A stretch of 52,624 nucleotides of DNA from Gammaproteobacteria bacterium (GTDB lineage: Bacteria > Pseudomonadota > Gammaproteobacteria > DSM-16500): positions 1 through 52,624 of the forward strand of contig JAHCAO010000015.1 of NCBI GenBank assembly GCA_019634835.1, given 5' to 3'. The translations under genes and the position numbers were made by a program. The notes beneath the pieces were generated by a model that was not told where the DNA came from, made no database searches, and worked only from the letters and a program-made list of their open reading frames with translations. Positions 8,902-17,360 of this stretch are shown piece after piece; within the stretch, counting starts at the first letter, position 1; each line of letters opens with the position of its first letter.

Positions 8902-10045
8902 GGTCCCTACCGCTTTAATACGGCTTCAAAAGAGCCCAAAATGAATGTGTTCGTAAACACTTCACAACATAAAGTCGGAGGGACCGAGATGAATATTAAA
9001 GCATTAGGTATAGACATTGCAAAAAACGTTTTTGAGTTACATGGAGTTGATTCAAAAGGTAATACAGTTTACAAGAAACGGTTAACTCGGGAGAAATTGC
9101 CTGAAGTGATAGCTAATTTACCATCTTGCCTGATTGGTATAGAAGCCTGTGGTGGATCGCATCACTGGGTTAGGAAGTTTAAGGAGCTGGGACATGATGT
9201 ACGACTAATGAATCCACAATTTGTAAAGCCGTATGTAAAGTCGAACAAAAATGACAGTCGAGATGCAGAAGCAATCTGTGAAGCAGTGCAAAGACCATCG
9301 ATGAGGTTTGTTGGGGTAAAGGCTATAGAACAGCAAGATGTGTTAGGGATTCATCGAGTACGAGAAAGGCTTGTTAGGGAACGAGGTTCGATTGCCAATC
9401 AAATCCGCGGGCTGTTAATGGAATATGGGATAGTGATAGCCCAAGGTATTGCACAAGTAAGAAAAAAGCTAACACCTATTATTGAAGATGAAAAAAATGA
9501 ATTAAGCCCGATGGGCAGAGAACTGTTTCGTGATTTGCAAACGCAACTCTACGCAGCGGATAACAAGGTTGCAGAATATGACAAAAAAGTTGAAGTGCTC
9601 TGTCGTCAAGATGAAATTTGCCAACGATTGATTCAATTACCGGGAGTTGGTGCGCTGACAGCAACCGCATTGGTTGCAACAGTAGGTGATGCAGGGATAT
9701 TTGAAAACGGGAGAGAAATGGCGGCATTTATAGGGCTTGTACCAAAACAATACTCGTCAGGAGGCAAACAGGTATTACTGGGAATTAGCAAGCGTGGAGA
9801 TAAGTATCTGAGATATCTATTGGTACATGGTGCAAGGTCGGCACTGACAAGGGGGAAACATTTACCTCTCAAAAAATCAGCCTGGTTAAAGGCACTAGTG
9901 GAAAGGCGTGGCATAAATCGAGCGATTGTGGCATTAGCGAATAAAAATGCTCGAGTTGATGTGGGCGATAATGGCACGGTAAGAAGATTACAAAGCGGTA
10001 GCTTAGCGAAAGGGTTTGTATTAAAGAGTGCAAGTAATCTCACCT
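8902..10045 (+). mobile_element. IS1111-type (IS110 family) insertion sequence, ends uncertain
   Basis: The element carries one DEDD-type transposase. No terminal inverted repeats or target duplication are evident, as usual for IS110-family elements. A 10-bp inverted pair CTACCGCTTT lies at 8907-8916 and (complement) 9992-10001; it may be the subterminal repeat of the IS1111 group or chance. In that group the bridge RNA is encoded in the right end after the transposase, and here that side is occupied by a separate long palindrome, so the right end is probably damaged. Boundaries given are approximate. Confidence 0.6.
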
Positions 10046-10047
10046 AA
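8989..10047 (+). CDS. IS110-family (IS1111 group) transposase, C-terminus frameshifted
   Basis: Residues from the ATG at 8989 show the RuvC-like DEDD start LGIDIAKNVFELHG, the central RxR...ANQIRGLL region, the helix-hairpin LIQLPGVGALTATAL and the C-terminal transposase-20 region GLVPKQYSSGGK...GISKRGDKYLRYLLVHGARS with the expected Ser. CGGAGGG at 8976-8982 supports 8989 over the upstream ATG 8941. After ANKNARV the frame leaves the family pattern. The expected ending MWAIMAR...EDYKAVA lies one frame over at 9959-10006, broken by TAA at 9980-9982. The last roughly 15 family residues are thus lost and replaced by an unrelated tail; activity is doubtful. Confidence 0.85.
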   Translation: MNIKALGIDIAKNVFELHGVDSKGNTVYKKRLTREKLPEVIANLPSCLIGIEACGGSHHWVRKFKELGHDVRLMNPQFVKPYVKSNKNDSRDAEAICEAVQRPSMRFVGVKAIEQQDVLGIHRVRERLVRERGSIANQIRGLLMEYGIVIAQGIAQVRKKLTPIIEDEKNELSPMGRELFRDLQTQLYAADNKVAEYDKKVEVLCRQDEICQRLIQLPGVGALTATALVATVGDAGIFENGREMAAFIGLVPKQYSSGGKQVLLGISKRGDKYLRYLLVHGARSALTRGKHLPLKKSAWLKALVERRGINRAIVALANKNARVDVGDNGTVRRLQSGSLAKGFVLKSASNLT

Positions 10048-10262
10048 CCCGTTGAAAAATTAAGATTGGCGTCGTTTCCCGTAGAGCTACTGACTGTTTT
10101 ACCGTAGGTTTACCCACTGTGCTGTCGTACCGCGGCTTGTCCGCTCAACCTAGTCCGTAACTAGATCCCCTTGTCTGCGGCCGCGAAATAGCAGTGATCC
10201 TTTCGAATTCAATTGGCGGCCTCCGCAAGAGGACGACGCCAATCTTAATTTTTCAACGGGTT
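10046..10262. repeat. Palindromic element with perfect 30-bp inverted ends, 217 bp
   Basis: 10046-10075 (AACCCGTTGAAAAATTAAGA...) and 10233-10262 are perfect inverted copies of 30 bp. The 157-bp centre is GC-richer than its surroundings, has small stems (GCGG/CCGC near 10132-10144) and no gene. An arm remnant occurs at 7041-7074, so the element is dispersed, and its outer edge (AATTTTTCAA..GGTTAA.CGAAC) is echoed at 11075-11097. It begins within the transposase stop codon. It is probably a separate MITE-like element inserted at or in the right end of the IS; a structured RNA of the IS is the alternative. Confidence 0.7.
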
Positions 10263-10302
10263 AATCGAACGTTTACAATTTTTGGTTGCCGAACCTGTTT
10301 AA

Positions 10303-10335
10303 TTTAATTAATTATTAATAACAAAACAGTATAAT
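10303..10335 (+). promoter_or_regulatory. Candidate promoter with paired TTAA half-sites
   Basis: TTTAAT and ATTAAT (10303-10308, 10314-10319) are 5 bp apart, giving TTAA cores at 11-bp spacing. TATAAT follows at 10330-10335 after 10 bp, the same geometry as at 17630 and 39200. The region is very AT-rich, so chance is possible. Confidence 0.35.
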
Positions 10336-10393
10336 AGCCCGCCAATGTTAATGTTGCTTAATTATTATTAAAAGAGAAACGAGGTTTCTTATT

Positions 10394-11065
10394 ATGCTTA
10401 GAAAACGATATCAACAAGTTGTGTATGTTAAAGACACAAACCAAGAGAATGGGCCTGGTCATGCATCTGTCTCTGTTATAAAACACTCAGAAGAAGGTAC
10501 GCAAGTCAACCATACAAGTTTTTATCCTGGTCCGGTGGGTTCAATAGTAAATGGGTTAACGTTAGGTTCGGTTCCAGTGCGAGGAGAGCTTGCTAGTGAT
10601 TATAAGGCTGATTTAGATGAAGCTGATCATATTCTTGTGAAAGAAATAAATAAAACACAATATAAAGAAGCTAAAAACGCTCAACATGAATTTGCCCGAG
10701 AAGTGATAAATGGGCATCACCTTTATTCTGTATTTGGTCCACTTAATCCTATTGCTGCTGTTTGTGTCTTATTTATTAGTTTTTATAAAAGTGCAAAAAA
10801 AACCGCTCAACATCATAAAGAGATCGAAGGATTTTATCCGCCAGAAGATCATACAGGCATCCTTGTCTTTTTTAATCATCACCATAGAAAAGCTAAAAAA
10901 TCAAGATTACATAATTGCGTGAGTTCAACAAGAAAAGTACTTCGTGCATCTGATAGGCGTGTTGAAAACCCTATCGCGCCTACATTTTTTACTAATTCAT
11001 TGATAAAGGATCACGGATTTCAAAAAATAGAAAAGGATGATTTTAAAAACAAATTTGACTTATAA
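10394..11065 (+). CDS. Putative permuted papain-like thiol enzyme, candidate effector
   Basis: The 223-residue protein begins with a strand and PGHASVSVIK (His23); HNCVSSTRKVL lies at 173-183 (Cys175). This His-early, Cys-late order is that of permuted NlpC/P60-LRAT-like proteins. FYPGPVGSI (43-51) and a hydrophobic segment at about 115-130 lie between. The region 160-190 is His/Lys-rich (NHHHRKAKK). GAAACGAGG precedes the ATG. The gene lies on the far side of the insertion sequence from 7975-8766, which shows the same motif pair, but overall similarity between them is low by eye. Function unknown. Confidence 0.7.
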   Translation: MLRKRYQQVVYVKDTNQENGPGHASVSVIKHSEEGTQVNHTSFYPGPVGSIVNGLTLGSVPVRGELASDYKADLDEADHILVKEINKTQYKEAKNAQHEFAREVINGHHLYSVFGPLNPIAAVCVLFISFYKSAKKTAQHHKEIEGFYPPEDHTGILVFFNHHHRKAKKSRLHNCVSSTRKVLRASDRRVENPIAPTFFTNSLIKDHGFQKIEKDDFKNKFDL

Positions 11066-11083
11066 TAAAAGATTAATTTTTCA

Positions 11084-11102
11084 ATAGGTTAACCGAACCT
11101 AT
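11084..11102. terminator. Possible terminator hairpin between convergent genes
   Basis: ATAGGTT and AACCTAT flank a 5-base loop in the gap between the + strand gene ending at 11065 and gpsA ending at 11189. A weak T-run follows (GGTTTTCT). The stem overlaps the sequence shared with the edge of the 10046-10262 element. Confidence 0.35.
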
Positions 11103-11188
11103 ATCAGGTTTTCTATAAATGAGCAGCGCAGAAACGGATGCAACAACAAGAGAGTCGAGCAAAAGATCTGGGTTTGGAGAGAAGTCTA

Positions 11189-12175
11189 TTATAATAAAAT
11201 ATCCATCGCTTCTTTTGCTGTGCATGTGCCACGGAGTATTTGCCAAATGGTATTGCATATTGGCATATCGACGCCGTGTCGCTTGGCAAGCTTCGCAATT
11301 AACTCTGCATTACGCTTGCCCTCAACCACTTGTCCTACTTCACGCTCGGCTTCTTGTATATTTTGTCCTCTACCAATGGCCAGACCCAATCGCCGGTTGC
11401 GTGATTGGTTGTCGGAACAAGTGAGAATGAGATCGCCTAATCCAGCGAGTCCAATGAATGTTTCTAACTGGCCACCCAGAGCAGTTCCCAGTCGAATGAT
11501 TTCTGCTAATCCATGTGTAATCAGCGCGCTACGTGCGTTCGCTCCTAATTCCATACCATCGAAAATACCAGTCGCTATTGCAATAACATTTTTAGCAACA
11601 CCACCAATTTCAACACCAATGACATCATAACTCGTGTAAATATGAAATAAGGAACTGTTGAATCGCTGTGATAATTCAGATAATAACTCAGTATGGTGAC
11701 TGGCAATGACAACGGCACAAGGCAGTCCTGCCGCTACTTCACGTGCAAATGAAGGGCCAGAAAGCACAGCAAACGGGTAATCGTTGCCTAATACTTCTTC
11801 TGAGACTTCACTCAGCAATTGCCCAGTTTCCGCGTCCAAGCCTTTTGTAGCGCAAATAATCTGCTGTGTGGGTTTTAAATAGGATCGTAATAAGGTAAGC
11901 GTCTGGCGAAAGCCAACAGAAGGAACGACAACGATAATATCATCAACATCTTGTACTGCTTCAGCCAGATTTGCTGTGGGGCGAATGCAATCTGGCAGGC
12001 TAAAACCAGGCATATATCGGTTATTAGCCCGATCAGAAAGCATAGCAGTAATTTCAGATGGCTCAATGCTCCACATGTTAACTACCTGGTTACGTCTAGC
12101 TAAGTACAATGCTAAAGCTGTACCCCATGAGCCGGTACCCAGTATTGTAATAGGTTTGAGTGGTTGAGCTTGCAC
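11189..12175 (-). CDS. gpsA: Glycerol-3-phosphate dehydrogenase [NAD(P)+]
   Basis: GpsA reduces dihydroxyacetone phosphate to sn-glycerol-3-phosphate for phospholipid synthesis. The 328 residues show the N-terminal Rossmann motif ILGTGSWGTALA (10-21), the substrate-site KG in CATKGLD, GPSFAREVA, and the GGVAKNVIAIATG segment with the catalytic Lys. Translation begins at GTG 12175, with AGAAGGA six bases upstream. It is the last gene of a conserved run (rhodanese-grxC-secB-gpsA) also seen in E. coli. Confidence 0.97.
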   Translation of the reverse strand: MQAQPLKPITILGTGSWGTALALYLARRNQVVNMWSIEPSEITAMLSDRANNRYMPGFSLPDCIRPTANLAEAVQDVDDIIVVVPSVGFRQTLTLLRSYLKPTQQIICATKGLDAETGQLLSEVSEEVLGNDYPFAVLSGPSFAREVAAGLPCAVVIASHHTELLSELSQRFNSSLFHIYTSYDVIGVEIGGVAKNVIAIATGIFDGMELGANARSALITHGLAEIIRLGTALGGQLETFIGLAGLGDLILTCSDNQSRNRRLGLAIGRGQNIQEAEREVGQVVEGKRNAELIAKLAKRHGVDMPICNTIWQILRGTCTAKEAMDILL

Positions 12176-12197
12176 ATCATTTCCTTCTAACGACAGC

Positions 12198-12662
12198 TTA
12201 ATTAGCTTTTTGTGCGCCTTCTTTACCTTGCTGCTCTAGGTGTTGAGCATAAAGTGCGTCAAAGTTAACAGGAGCAAGAATTAATTGTGGGAATCCTCCG
12301 CGTACAACGGTGTCGGAAACGACTTCACGCGCATAAGGAAATAATATATTAGGACAGAAACTACCTAGCATTTGATGTAATTGATCATTAGGAAATCCAT
12401 TAATCATAAATACACCTGCTTGATGCACTTCAATTAAGAAAGCGGTTTTTTTCCCTGTGCTGACAGTAGCAGTAATCGATAATACTACTTCGTGCACATT
12501 ATCTTGAATACGGTTACTCTTGGTTTCCAGATTGAGCGAGACTTCCGGCTTCCATTCTTCTACAAAGGTATGCGGTGTGTTAGGTGCCTCAAAGGAGATA
12601 TCTTTTACGAATATCCGCTGAATTTCAAATTGAGGAGCATGAGTTTCGTTAGTTGATTGCAT
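12198..12662 (-). CDS. secB: Protein-export chaperone SecB
   Basis: SecB is the tetrameric cytosolic chaperone that keeps preproteins unfolded and passes them to SecA. The 154 residues carry [19 protein letters not shown] (12-30) and the C-terminal half [37 protein letters not shown] typical of the family, with usual length. It lies between grxC (18 bp) and gpsA (22 bp), so the run is probably one transcript. Confidence 0.98.
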   Translation of the reverse strand: MQSTNETHAPQFEIQRIFVKDISFEAPNTPHTFVEEWKPEVSLNLETKSNRIQDNVHEVVLSITATVSTGKKTAFLIEVHQAGVFMINGFPNDQLHQMLGSFCPNILFPYAREVVSDTVVRGGFPQLILAPVNFDALYAQHLEQQGKEGAQKAN

Positions 12663-12679
12663 AGTGAGCCCTTTTTTGA

Positions 12680-12934
12680 CTATGGTTTTAATAATTCATC
12701 GAGTTTACCTGACTTTGCTAATGCTGCAAGATCATCATAACCACCAATCAGTTGGTCATTAATAAAAATTTGTGGAACTGTTCGGCGGTTGCTAAGGCGT
12801 AGCATTTCATCCCTTTTGGCATCATCCAAATCAATACGGATTTCTTCAAAAGAAGCGTTTCGAGTGAACAGTAAATCCTTTGCTAGACGACAGTAAGGAC
12901 AATTTTCTTTTGTGTAGACAATGATCTTAGCCAT
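12680..12934 (-). CDS. grxC: Glutaredoxin 3
   Basis: This 84-residue glutaredoxin reduces disulfides with glutathione. The dithiol active site CPYC is at 12-15, with the cis-Pro TVPQIF (59-64) and the glutathione-binding GGYDD (70-74). Length and order match GrxC. The ATG is 2 bp downstream of the rhodanese gene's stop. Confidence 0.97.
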   Translation of the reverse strand: MAKIIVYTKENCPYCRLAKDLLFTRNASFEEIRIDLDDAKRDEMLRLSNRRTVPQIFINDQLIGGYDDLAALAKSGKLDELLKP

Positions 12935-12936
12935 GT

Positions 12937-13359
12937 TTACTCCTTCACTAAAGGCATTTGTGCCTCAATCCAGGCGCGTATTCCGCCAGCGAGCGAATAA
13001 GCATTATAACCATGTTTTAATAATAACGCGGCTATTTTTTGCGATTCATTATTTGCGTTAGAAACCACAATAATAGGACGATTTTTAAATTTCTCAAGTT
13101 TTTTGAGGTTTTGCTGGATTTCACGAGGAACAACAGATTGAGCATCAATGATGTGGCCGTTGCGATAAGCATCATGTTGCCGAATATCAATGACAACAGC
13201 ATTTTCACGATTAATTAATTGAGTCACTTGAGCAGGGTTTAGGTTGGTCGTGCTTCGCTTTGCGCGAATTAACTCTATGATAGTGATTAATATTAATATG
13301 ACGATAATTGCTGCACTTAGGAGCGGATGCTTGATGATGAATGTAGTTAAATCTTGCAT
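12937..13359 (-). CDS. Membrane-anchored rhodanese-like protein lacking the catalytic Cys
   Basis: The 140-residue protein has one N-terminal membrane helix (about 13-32) and a rhodanese-like domain (about 42-138) with VIDIRQHDAYRNGHI and the terminal LAGGIRAWIEAQMPLVKE. The active-site loop, normally with Cys, reads IIVVSNANNES (97-106), with Ser100 at or near the Cys position, so sulfur transfer by the usual mechanism is unlikely. It corresponds in place to YibN of E. coli, the first gene of the yibN-grxC-secB-gpsA run. Confidence 0.9.
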   Translation of the reverse strand: MQDLTTFIIKHPLLSAAIIVILILITIIELIRAKRSTTNLNPAQVTQLINRENAVVIDIRQHDAYRNGHIIDAQSVVPREIQQNLKKLEKFKNRPIIVVSNANNESQKIAALLLKHGYNAYSLAGGIRAWIEAQMPLVKE

Positions 13360-13402
13360 GATGACACCTTAAAGTAAAAAAACGCTCGGGTAATCTACAG
13401 TA

Positions 13403-14158
13403 TTATCCTCTTCTTGCGCAACACCAGACATCGATATGTTTGGCTCCTTGTTGTTTTAAGATGTTGCAAAATTCTGTTATGGTGCAGCCAGTGGTGATGA
13501 CATCATCAATGACTGCGATGGTCAAGTTAGTATAATCCCGGGAAGCTTGAAAGGCGTTCGTCATGTTACGTTTTCTCTCTGATGCGGCCAAGCCGCTTTG
13601 TGCTTTAGTATGTTTGATGCGCTTAATACCATGAATGTCAATGGGGAGGCGATATTTTTTAGCGGCAGGCCGGATGATTTCTAGTGTCTGATTAAACCCA
13701 CGCTCACGCAGCCGGTGAGGATGCAGTGGGACTGGGATGATAAGATCGGGAAGTGGTTTATTTGCATACCAAACCATTTCGATTTGTTCTGCTAACAATT
13801 CTCCTAATGCTTTTGCATAGTAAAGTTGCTGCTGGAATTTAAGTTTAGTAATCAACTGAATGATAGGCGGCTCATAGGGAAAAAGCGCATAAGTCAAATT
13901 AAATGATGGCGAACGGGCTAAACAAGCTCCGCATTTTAAGCTGATGTTTGGCAGCATAGGTAAAAATAATCCGCATTGTTGACAGCAATGAGGTAGAATA
14001 GGCAATTCCCGCCGACATTTTATACAGATATGACAAGGTGTGTTAGTGGCGAATCCACATAGTACACAAGATAGCGGTAGTAATTTGTTATAGAGTTGGC
14101 GCCATGAGAAAGATGAATATGAAAGCGTGGTCATGTGAATGAGTTTTTTTAATAACAT
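13403..14158 (-). CDS. comF: ComF family amidophosphoribosyltransferase-like protein
   Basis: ComF proteins are needed for late steps of DNA uptake in competent bacteria. The 251-residue protein has an N-terminal zinc-finger-like region with CVLC (31-34), CHIC (42-45) and CCQQC (58-62), then a phosphoribosyltransferase domain with the PRPP motif IAVIDDVITTGCT near 213-225. GGAGA seven bases before the ATG at 14158 supports this start over 14134. Its 5' end overlaps the start of divergent bioC by 20 bp. Confidence 0.92.
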   Translation of the reverse strand: MLLKKLIHMTTLSYSSFSWRQLYNKLLPLSCVLCGFATNTPCHICIKCRRELPILPHCCQQCGLFLPMLPNISLKCGACLARSPSFNLTYALFPYEPPIIQLITKLKFQQQLYYAKALGELLAEQIEMVWYANKPLPDLIIPVPLHPHRLRERGFNQTLEIIRPAAKKYRLPIDIHGIKRIKHTKAQSGLAASERKRNMTNAFQASRDYTNLTIAVIDDVITTGCTITEFCNILKQQGAKHIDVWCCARRG

Positions 14159-14951
14159 CGTTTGGTCTCCTATCGATTATGCTGAAGCATCGGTGGTGGC
14201 TCATGAAGCTTCAGAGGAAATGTTTTCTAGGTTAAGTTGGATGACATTAAAGCCGCAGATTATTCTAGAGGCAGGGTGTGGGACAGGAGAGGCAAGTGCG
14301 CGATTACAAACTTATTATCCCAACTCTCGTGTACTGGCGGTCGATTTGGCTGAGTCCATGATCCAATATGCTCATGCGTATTCCAGCGGATTTTCTTGCC
14401 TTTGTGCTAATGCTGAAAAATTACCTTTGCCTAATCAGTCTATTGATCTTATCTTCGCAAATCTTCTTTTGCCGTGGCATGCCAATCTTCCAATATTATT
14501 TCAGGAATGGCGGCGTGTGCTGAGTCCAGAGGGGGTGGTGATGATGTCTGCACTCGGTCCTGATACGTTAAAAGAATACCGAATGGGGTTGCATAACGAT
14601 GCGATGCCTTCTCTTGTTGATATGCATGATCTGGGGGATTTACTGTTGCAGCATGGATTCGTTGATCCTGTCTTAGATGTAAATTATTACACGCTAACTT
14701 ATAAAGATACTACACGTTTGTTAAAAGAATTACAGGCGAGTGGTATGTTATGTGCTAAATATACATCAATTGATTTGAATGATGCTGCACTCACAGAAGA
14801 AGGAACATGGCCGGTGACATACGAAGTCGTATTTGCGCATGCGTTTGCGCCTGCAGACATGGATACAGTGGCAACTGCTGCGGATGGCGTAGTACGTATA
14901 CCACTGGCCAATTTGAGGCGCAGACTCAGTGTAAAGGATGGGATTAAGTAA
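14139..14951 (+). CDS. bioC: Malonyl-ACP O-methyltransferase BioC
   Basis: BioC methylates malonyl-ACP with S-adenosylmethionine to open pimeloyl synthesis for biotin. The 270-residue class I methyltransferase has motif I LEAGCGTGEAS (43-53), the acidic VDLAESM, a motif ANLLLPW, and the BioC-type region RVLSPEGVVMMSALGPDTLKEYR. Other biotin genes are not beside it. The ATG lacks a strong ribosome site and lies inside the 5' end of comF on the other strand; that both genes are short of leader suggests a shared or internal promoter region. Confidence 0.88.
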   Translation: MSFFNNIVWSPIDYAEASVVAHEASEEMFSRLSWMTLKPQIILEAGCGTGEASARLQTYYPNSRVLAVDLAESMIQYAHAYSSGFSCLCANAEKLPLPNQSIDLIFANLLLPWHANLPILFQEWRRVLSPEGVVMMSALGPDTLKEYRMGLHNDAMPSLVDMHDLGDLLLQHGFVDPVLDVNYYTLTYKDTTRLLKELQASGMLCAKYTSIDLNDAALTEEGTWPVTYEVVFAHAFAPADMDTVATAADGVVRIPLANLRRRLSVKDGIK

Positions 14952-14963
14952 AATTTATTTCAC

Positions 14964-14990
14964 GTGCATCAAAAAACTCGTCATGCACCT
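14964..14990. repeat. Dispersed short repeat, copy near bioC
   Basis: Contains AAAAAACTCGTCATGCAC with a GTGCAT/ATGCAC inverted pair (14964-14969, 14982-14987). Related copies lie at 26429-26451 (inverted), 29423-29449 and 32583-32607, with a partial one at 6914-6925. All lie between genes or at gene ends. Confidence 0.55.
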
Positions 14991-15014
14991 GATTTAAAAT
15001 GACTGTTAGCAGAA

Positions 15015-17318
15015 TCATTTTTTTTCAATAGTAGATTCCAAGCTAAGTTTTCTTAAATCGGATAAATGATGGTTCATGGCATTTTTTTCAGATTCTAAGG
15101 CTTGAAGTTTTTCAGTTATACCTTGTAGTTTTTGCGTAATTTGTTGCGTAGAAATGTCTAGTTTACTATTTAAATCAGCAAGCAATTCTTTTTTCAGTTC
15201 AGAAAGCTCAAGGATAATTTTATCAATGTTAAGCGCGTTGCTATCGATGTTGGCATAGACTTCTATCATGCGTTTTTTAAATTGATCGATGAGCGCAGCG
15301 TCACCAGATGGGTTTTTGATTAATTGTAATAATAAGCTTTTTGCCTCATTTCTTTGTGTTTTCACATGACTTTGCACAATGGGCGACGTCATATTTTTAC
15401 TAATGGTAATGGTATTTTCGTAAGCAGCAATCTTATGGTTTAGTGTTTGTAGTACACGACTTTCTTTTGCTAATTGATCATAAATTTCCTTCATAGACTT
15501 AATTTTTTCATCTAAATCACGAACATTAGGTTTTTCTGTTTGACGAGGACTAAAATTGTTAATTGCCAAGTCAATTTGTGTTTTGATATCTACCATCTGT
15601 TGCATGATTTTACTTGCAGCTTTAGCTTTGAACTGTGTTTCATCAACTAACATATTGATCTTGCGTCTTAACATCTTCAGGTTCGCATCTATGTTAACAT
15701 TCGCTGTTTCTTGTAGTTGTTTGGCGGCGTCAATGGATTGCAATATGAGTTGATGATCTTTATTGGCTAAGGTCATGATCTCGCCGCTGGTTTCTTTGCG
15801 CTTGAGTAAATCTCTAAATTCGGCAATGGGCCCTTTCATTAACTCAGTTTGTTTTTGGACTTCGATGAGAGCACGCTGCGTTTTGTCCTGTATATCATCA
15901 ATTTGCAAGGTTCTTTTGTAAGCTTTTGACATGCTAATGATCGTGTCTTTTTGTGCTTTGCAAAAATCCTCCACGGATTTTTTATATCCCATGGCGGTAG
16001 TGGAAAATTTAAAATGAAAACTACGTGGAAAGGGAATGCGTATGATTTCTATCATGTCCATTTTCGCATAATGTGCGTATTGTGGATTATCTTTAAAGAG
16101 ATTGGCATAAATATGATTTAATTGTCCCAAGTTTTTCATGACAATTTGTAGTTCTGGTGATTCTTCAGTCCAAGAGGTGTTGCATTTTTGCAATATGCCA
16201 GGATTGTCCTTGTCTTCATTGGAAACAATGGCTTGAAGATTTTCGAGTGATAGTAGACCAAGTTTTTCTTGAGCTTCTTCTAATGGAGTTAACTCTCCAG
16301 ATTCAGTGAATGCGGCAACTGGAGAGAATTTTTTGTTAAATTCATTGAATAGAGTTTTTCTTGCGTGTGGATTAGCTGCTTGTGCTTGCTTGAGTAATTC
16401 AGAGGAATATTGTTTGGCTGCATCGTAGAGTACATTAATTAAATGTAGTTTGAATGAAGCTAATATTTCCATTTGCTTAACAATGTGCTGTGAGATTTCC
16501 TCAATTTCGTTTTCAAATTTGCTAGGAATAGAGGAGATCTCCTCTATTTTTTGTTTTAAGTACTGAGTGGTTTTCTCAATATTGCCACCGCCAAATTGAG
16601 TGATGCTATGTTGTGCAAACTCATCCAGCTTTTTCTTATTATCTTGATACTGCAATTCATTCTTTGTTTCTTGCATGATTTCATTGAAGATGTGGTCACG
16701 AATATGGTCTATTTTCTCCATGAGCGAGTTTAATACTTTATTGCTATTTTTAGCGATTTCTTTGATTTCTTTCTTGATATTGCCAATTTCAGATAATACA
16801 TCAATAGCCTTGTCAGACACGAATTCACGAGTAGTAGTGACAGTGGTTTTTTCTTGTCTGATAGGTGCTTTTGTTTCGATGGGCTTACTGTAATCAAAAT
16901 CTTTTTTTGCTTGCTCTTCAAAGGAAGCCAGCCTGTCACTCATATTTTTTAGAATCTCACTGCGTAGTTTTAATCGCGAAGGTAATTGCTCTACCTCAGA
17001 CAATTGAATTCGTTCATGAGAAAAAGCTTGCTGAGAAATAGGGACAATCAAGGCATTGTCAATGAGGAACCCATCGGTGCAAAGTAAGGTCAATGTGTTG
17101 GTAGCGGGATAGCGCAGTACTCTTTTTATATAAAAATTTCTTTCAGTATGCTCTGTTGGTAGGATTGCGGCCAAGCTATCGCATATTAAGCGAATGAAAT
17201 CCTCTTCTTCTGTTTTGTTTAACGGAGGATTGATCCATTCAAATACCTTTAAATCAAAGTACACACTAACAGATAATTCAGTGCCGGCTTGTATGTACTT
17301 GCATCGGGCTGCTTTCAT
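15015..17318 (-). CDS. Large coiled-coil protein of unknown function, candidate effector
   Basis: The 767-residue protein has no recognised domain. The first about 130 residues look globular (strands such as SVSVYFDLKVFEW, TLTLLCTDGFLID), and the rest is mostly charged helix with heptad-like patterns (about 150-290, 380-420, 480-765), predicted coiled coil. There is no signal peptide or membrane segment. The C-terminus is basic/acidic (STIEKK). AGGAGT lies 5 bases before the ATG. Such long coiled-coil proteins beside Dot/Icm genes are often substrates in Legionella and Coxiella, but nothing here proves export. A structural or cytoskeletal role is possible. Confidence 0.75.
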   Translation of the reverse strand: MKAARCKYIQAGTELSVSVYFDLKVFEWINPPLNKTEEEDFIRLICDSLAAILPTEHTERNFYIKRVLRYPATNTLTLLCTDGFLIDNALIVPISQQAFSHERIQLSEVEQLPSRLKLRSEILKNMSDRLASFEEQAKKDFDYSKPIETKAPIRQEKTTVTTTREFVSDKAIDVLSEIGNIKKEIKEIAKNSNKVLNSLMEKIDHIRDHIFNEIMQETKNELQYQDNKKKLDEFAQHSITQFGGGNIEKTTQYLKQKIEEISSIPSKFENEIEEISQHIVKQMEILASFKLHLINVLYDAAKQYSSELLKQAQAANPHARKTLFNEFNKKFSPVAAFTESGELTPLEEAQEKLGLLSLENLQAIVSNEDKDNPGILQKCNTSWTEESPELQIVMKNLGQLNHIYANLFKDNPQYAHYAKMDMIEIIRIPFPRSFHFKFSTTAMGYKKSVEDFCKAQKDTIISMSKAYKRTLQIDDIQDKTQRALIEVQKQTELMKGPIAEFRDLLKRKETSGEIMTLANKDHQLILQSIDAAKQLQETANVNIDANLKMLRRKINMLVDETQFKAKAASKIMQQMVDIKTQIDLAINNFSPRQTEKPNVRDLDEKIKSMKEIYDQLAKESRVLQTLNHKIAAYENTITISKNMTSPIVQSHVKTQRNEAKSLLLQLIKNPSGDAALIDQFKKRMIEVYANIDSNALNIDKIILELSELKKELLADLNSKLDISTQQITQKLQGITEKLQALESEKNAMNHHLSDLRKLSLESTIEKK

Positions 17319-17360
17319 GCCAACTCCTAGTCAACCAAAGATCTTCCATGATTCATTGAG

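Noticed and set aside
9633..10043. 136-codon minus-strand frame inside the transposase
   Set aside because: Antisense shadow of a conserved transposase region, with no supporting signals.
11220..11630. 136-codon plus-strand frame inside gpsA
   Set aside because: Overlaps well-conserved gpsA in antisense.
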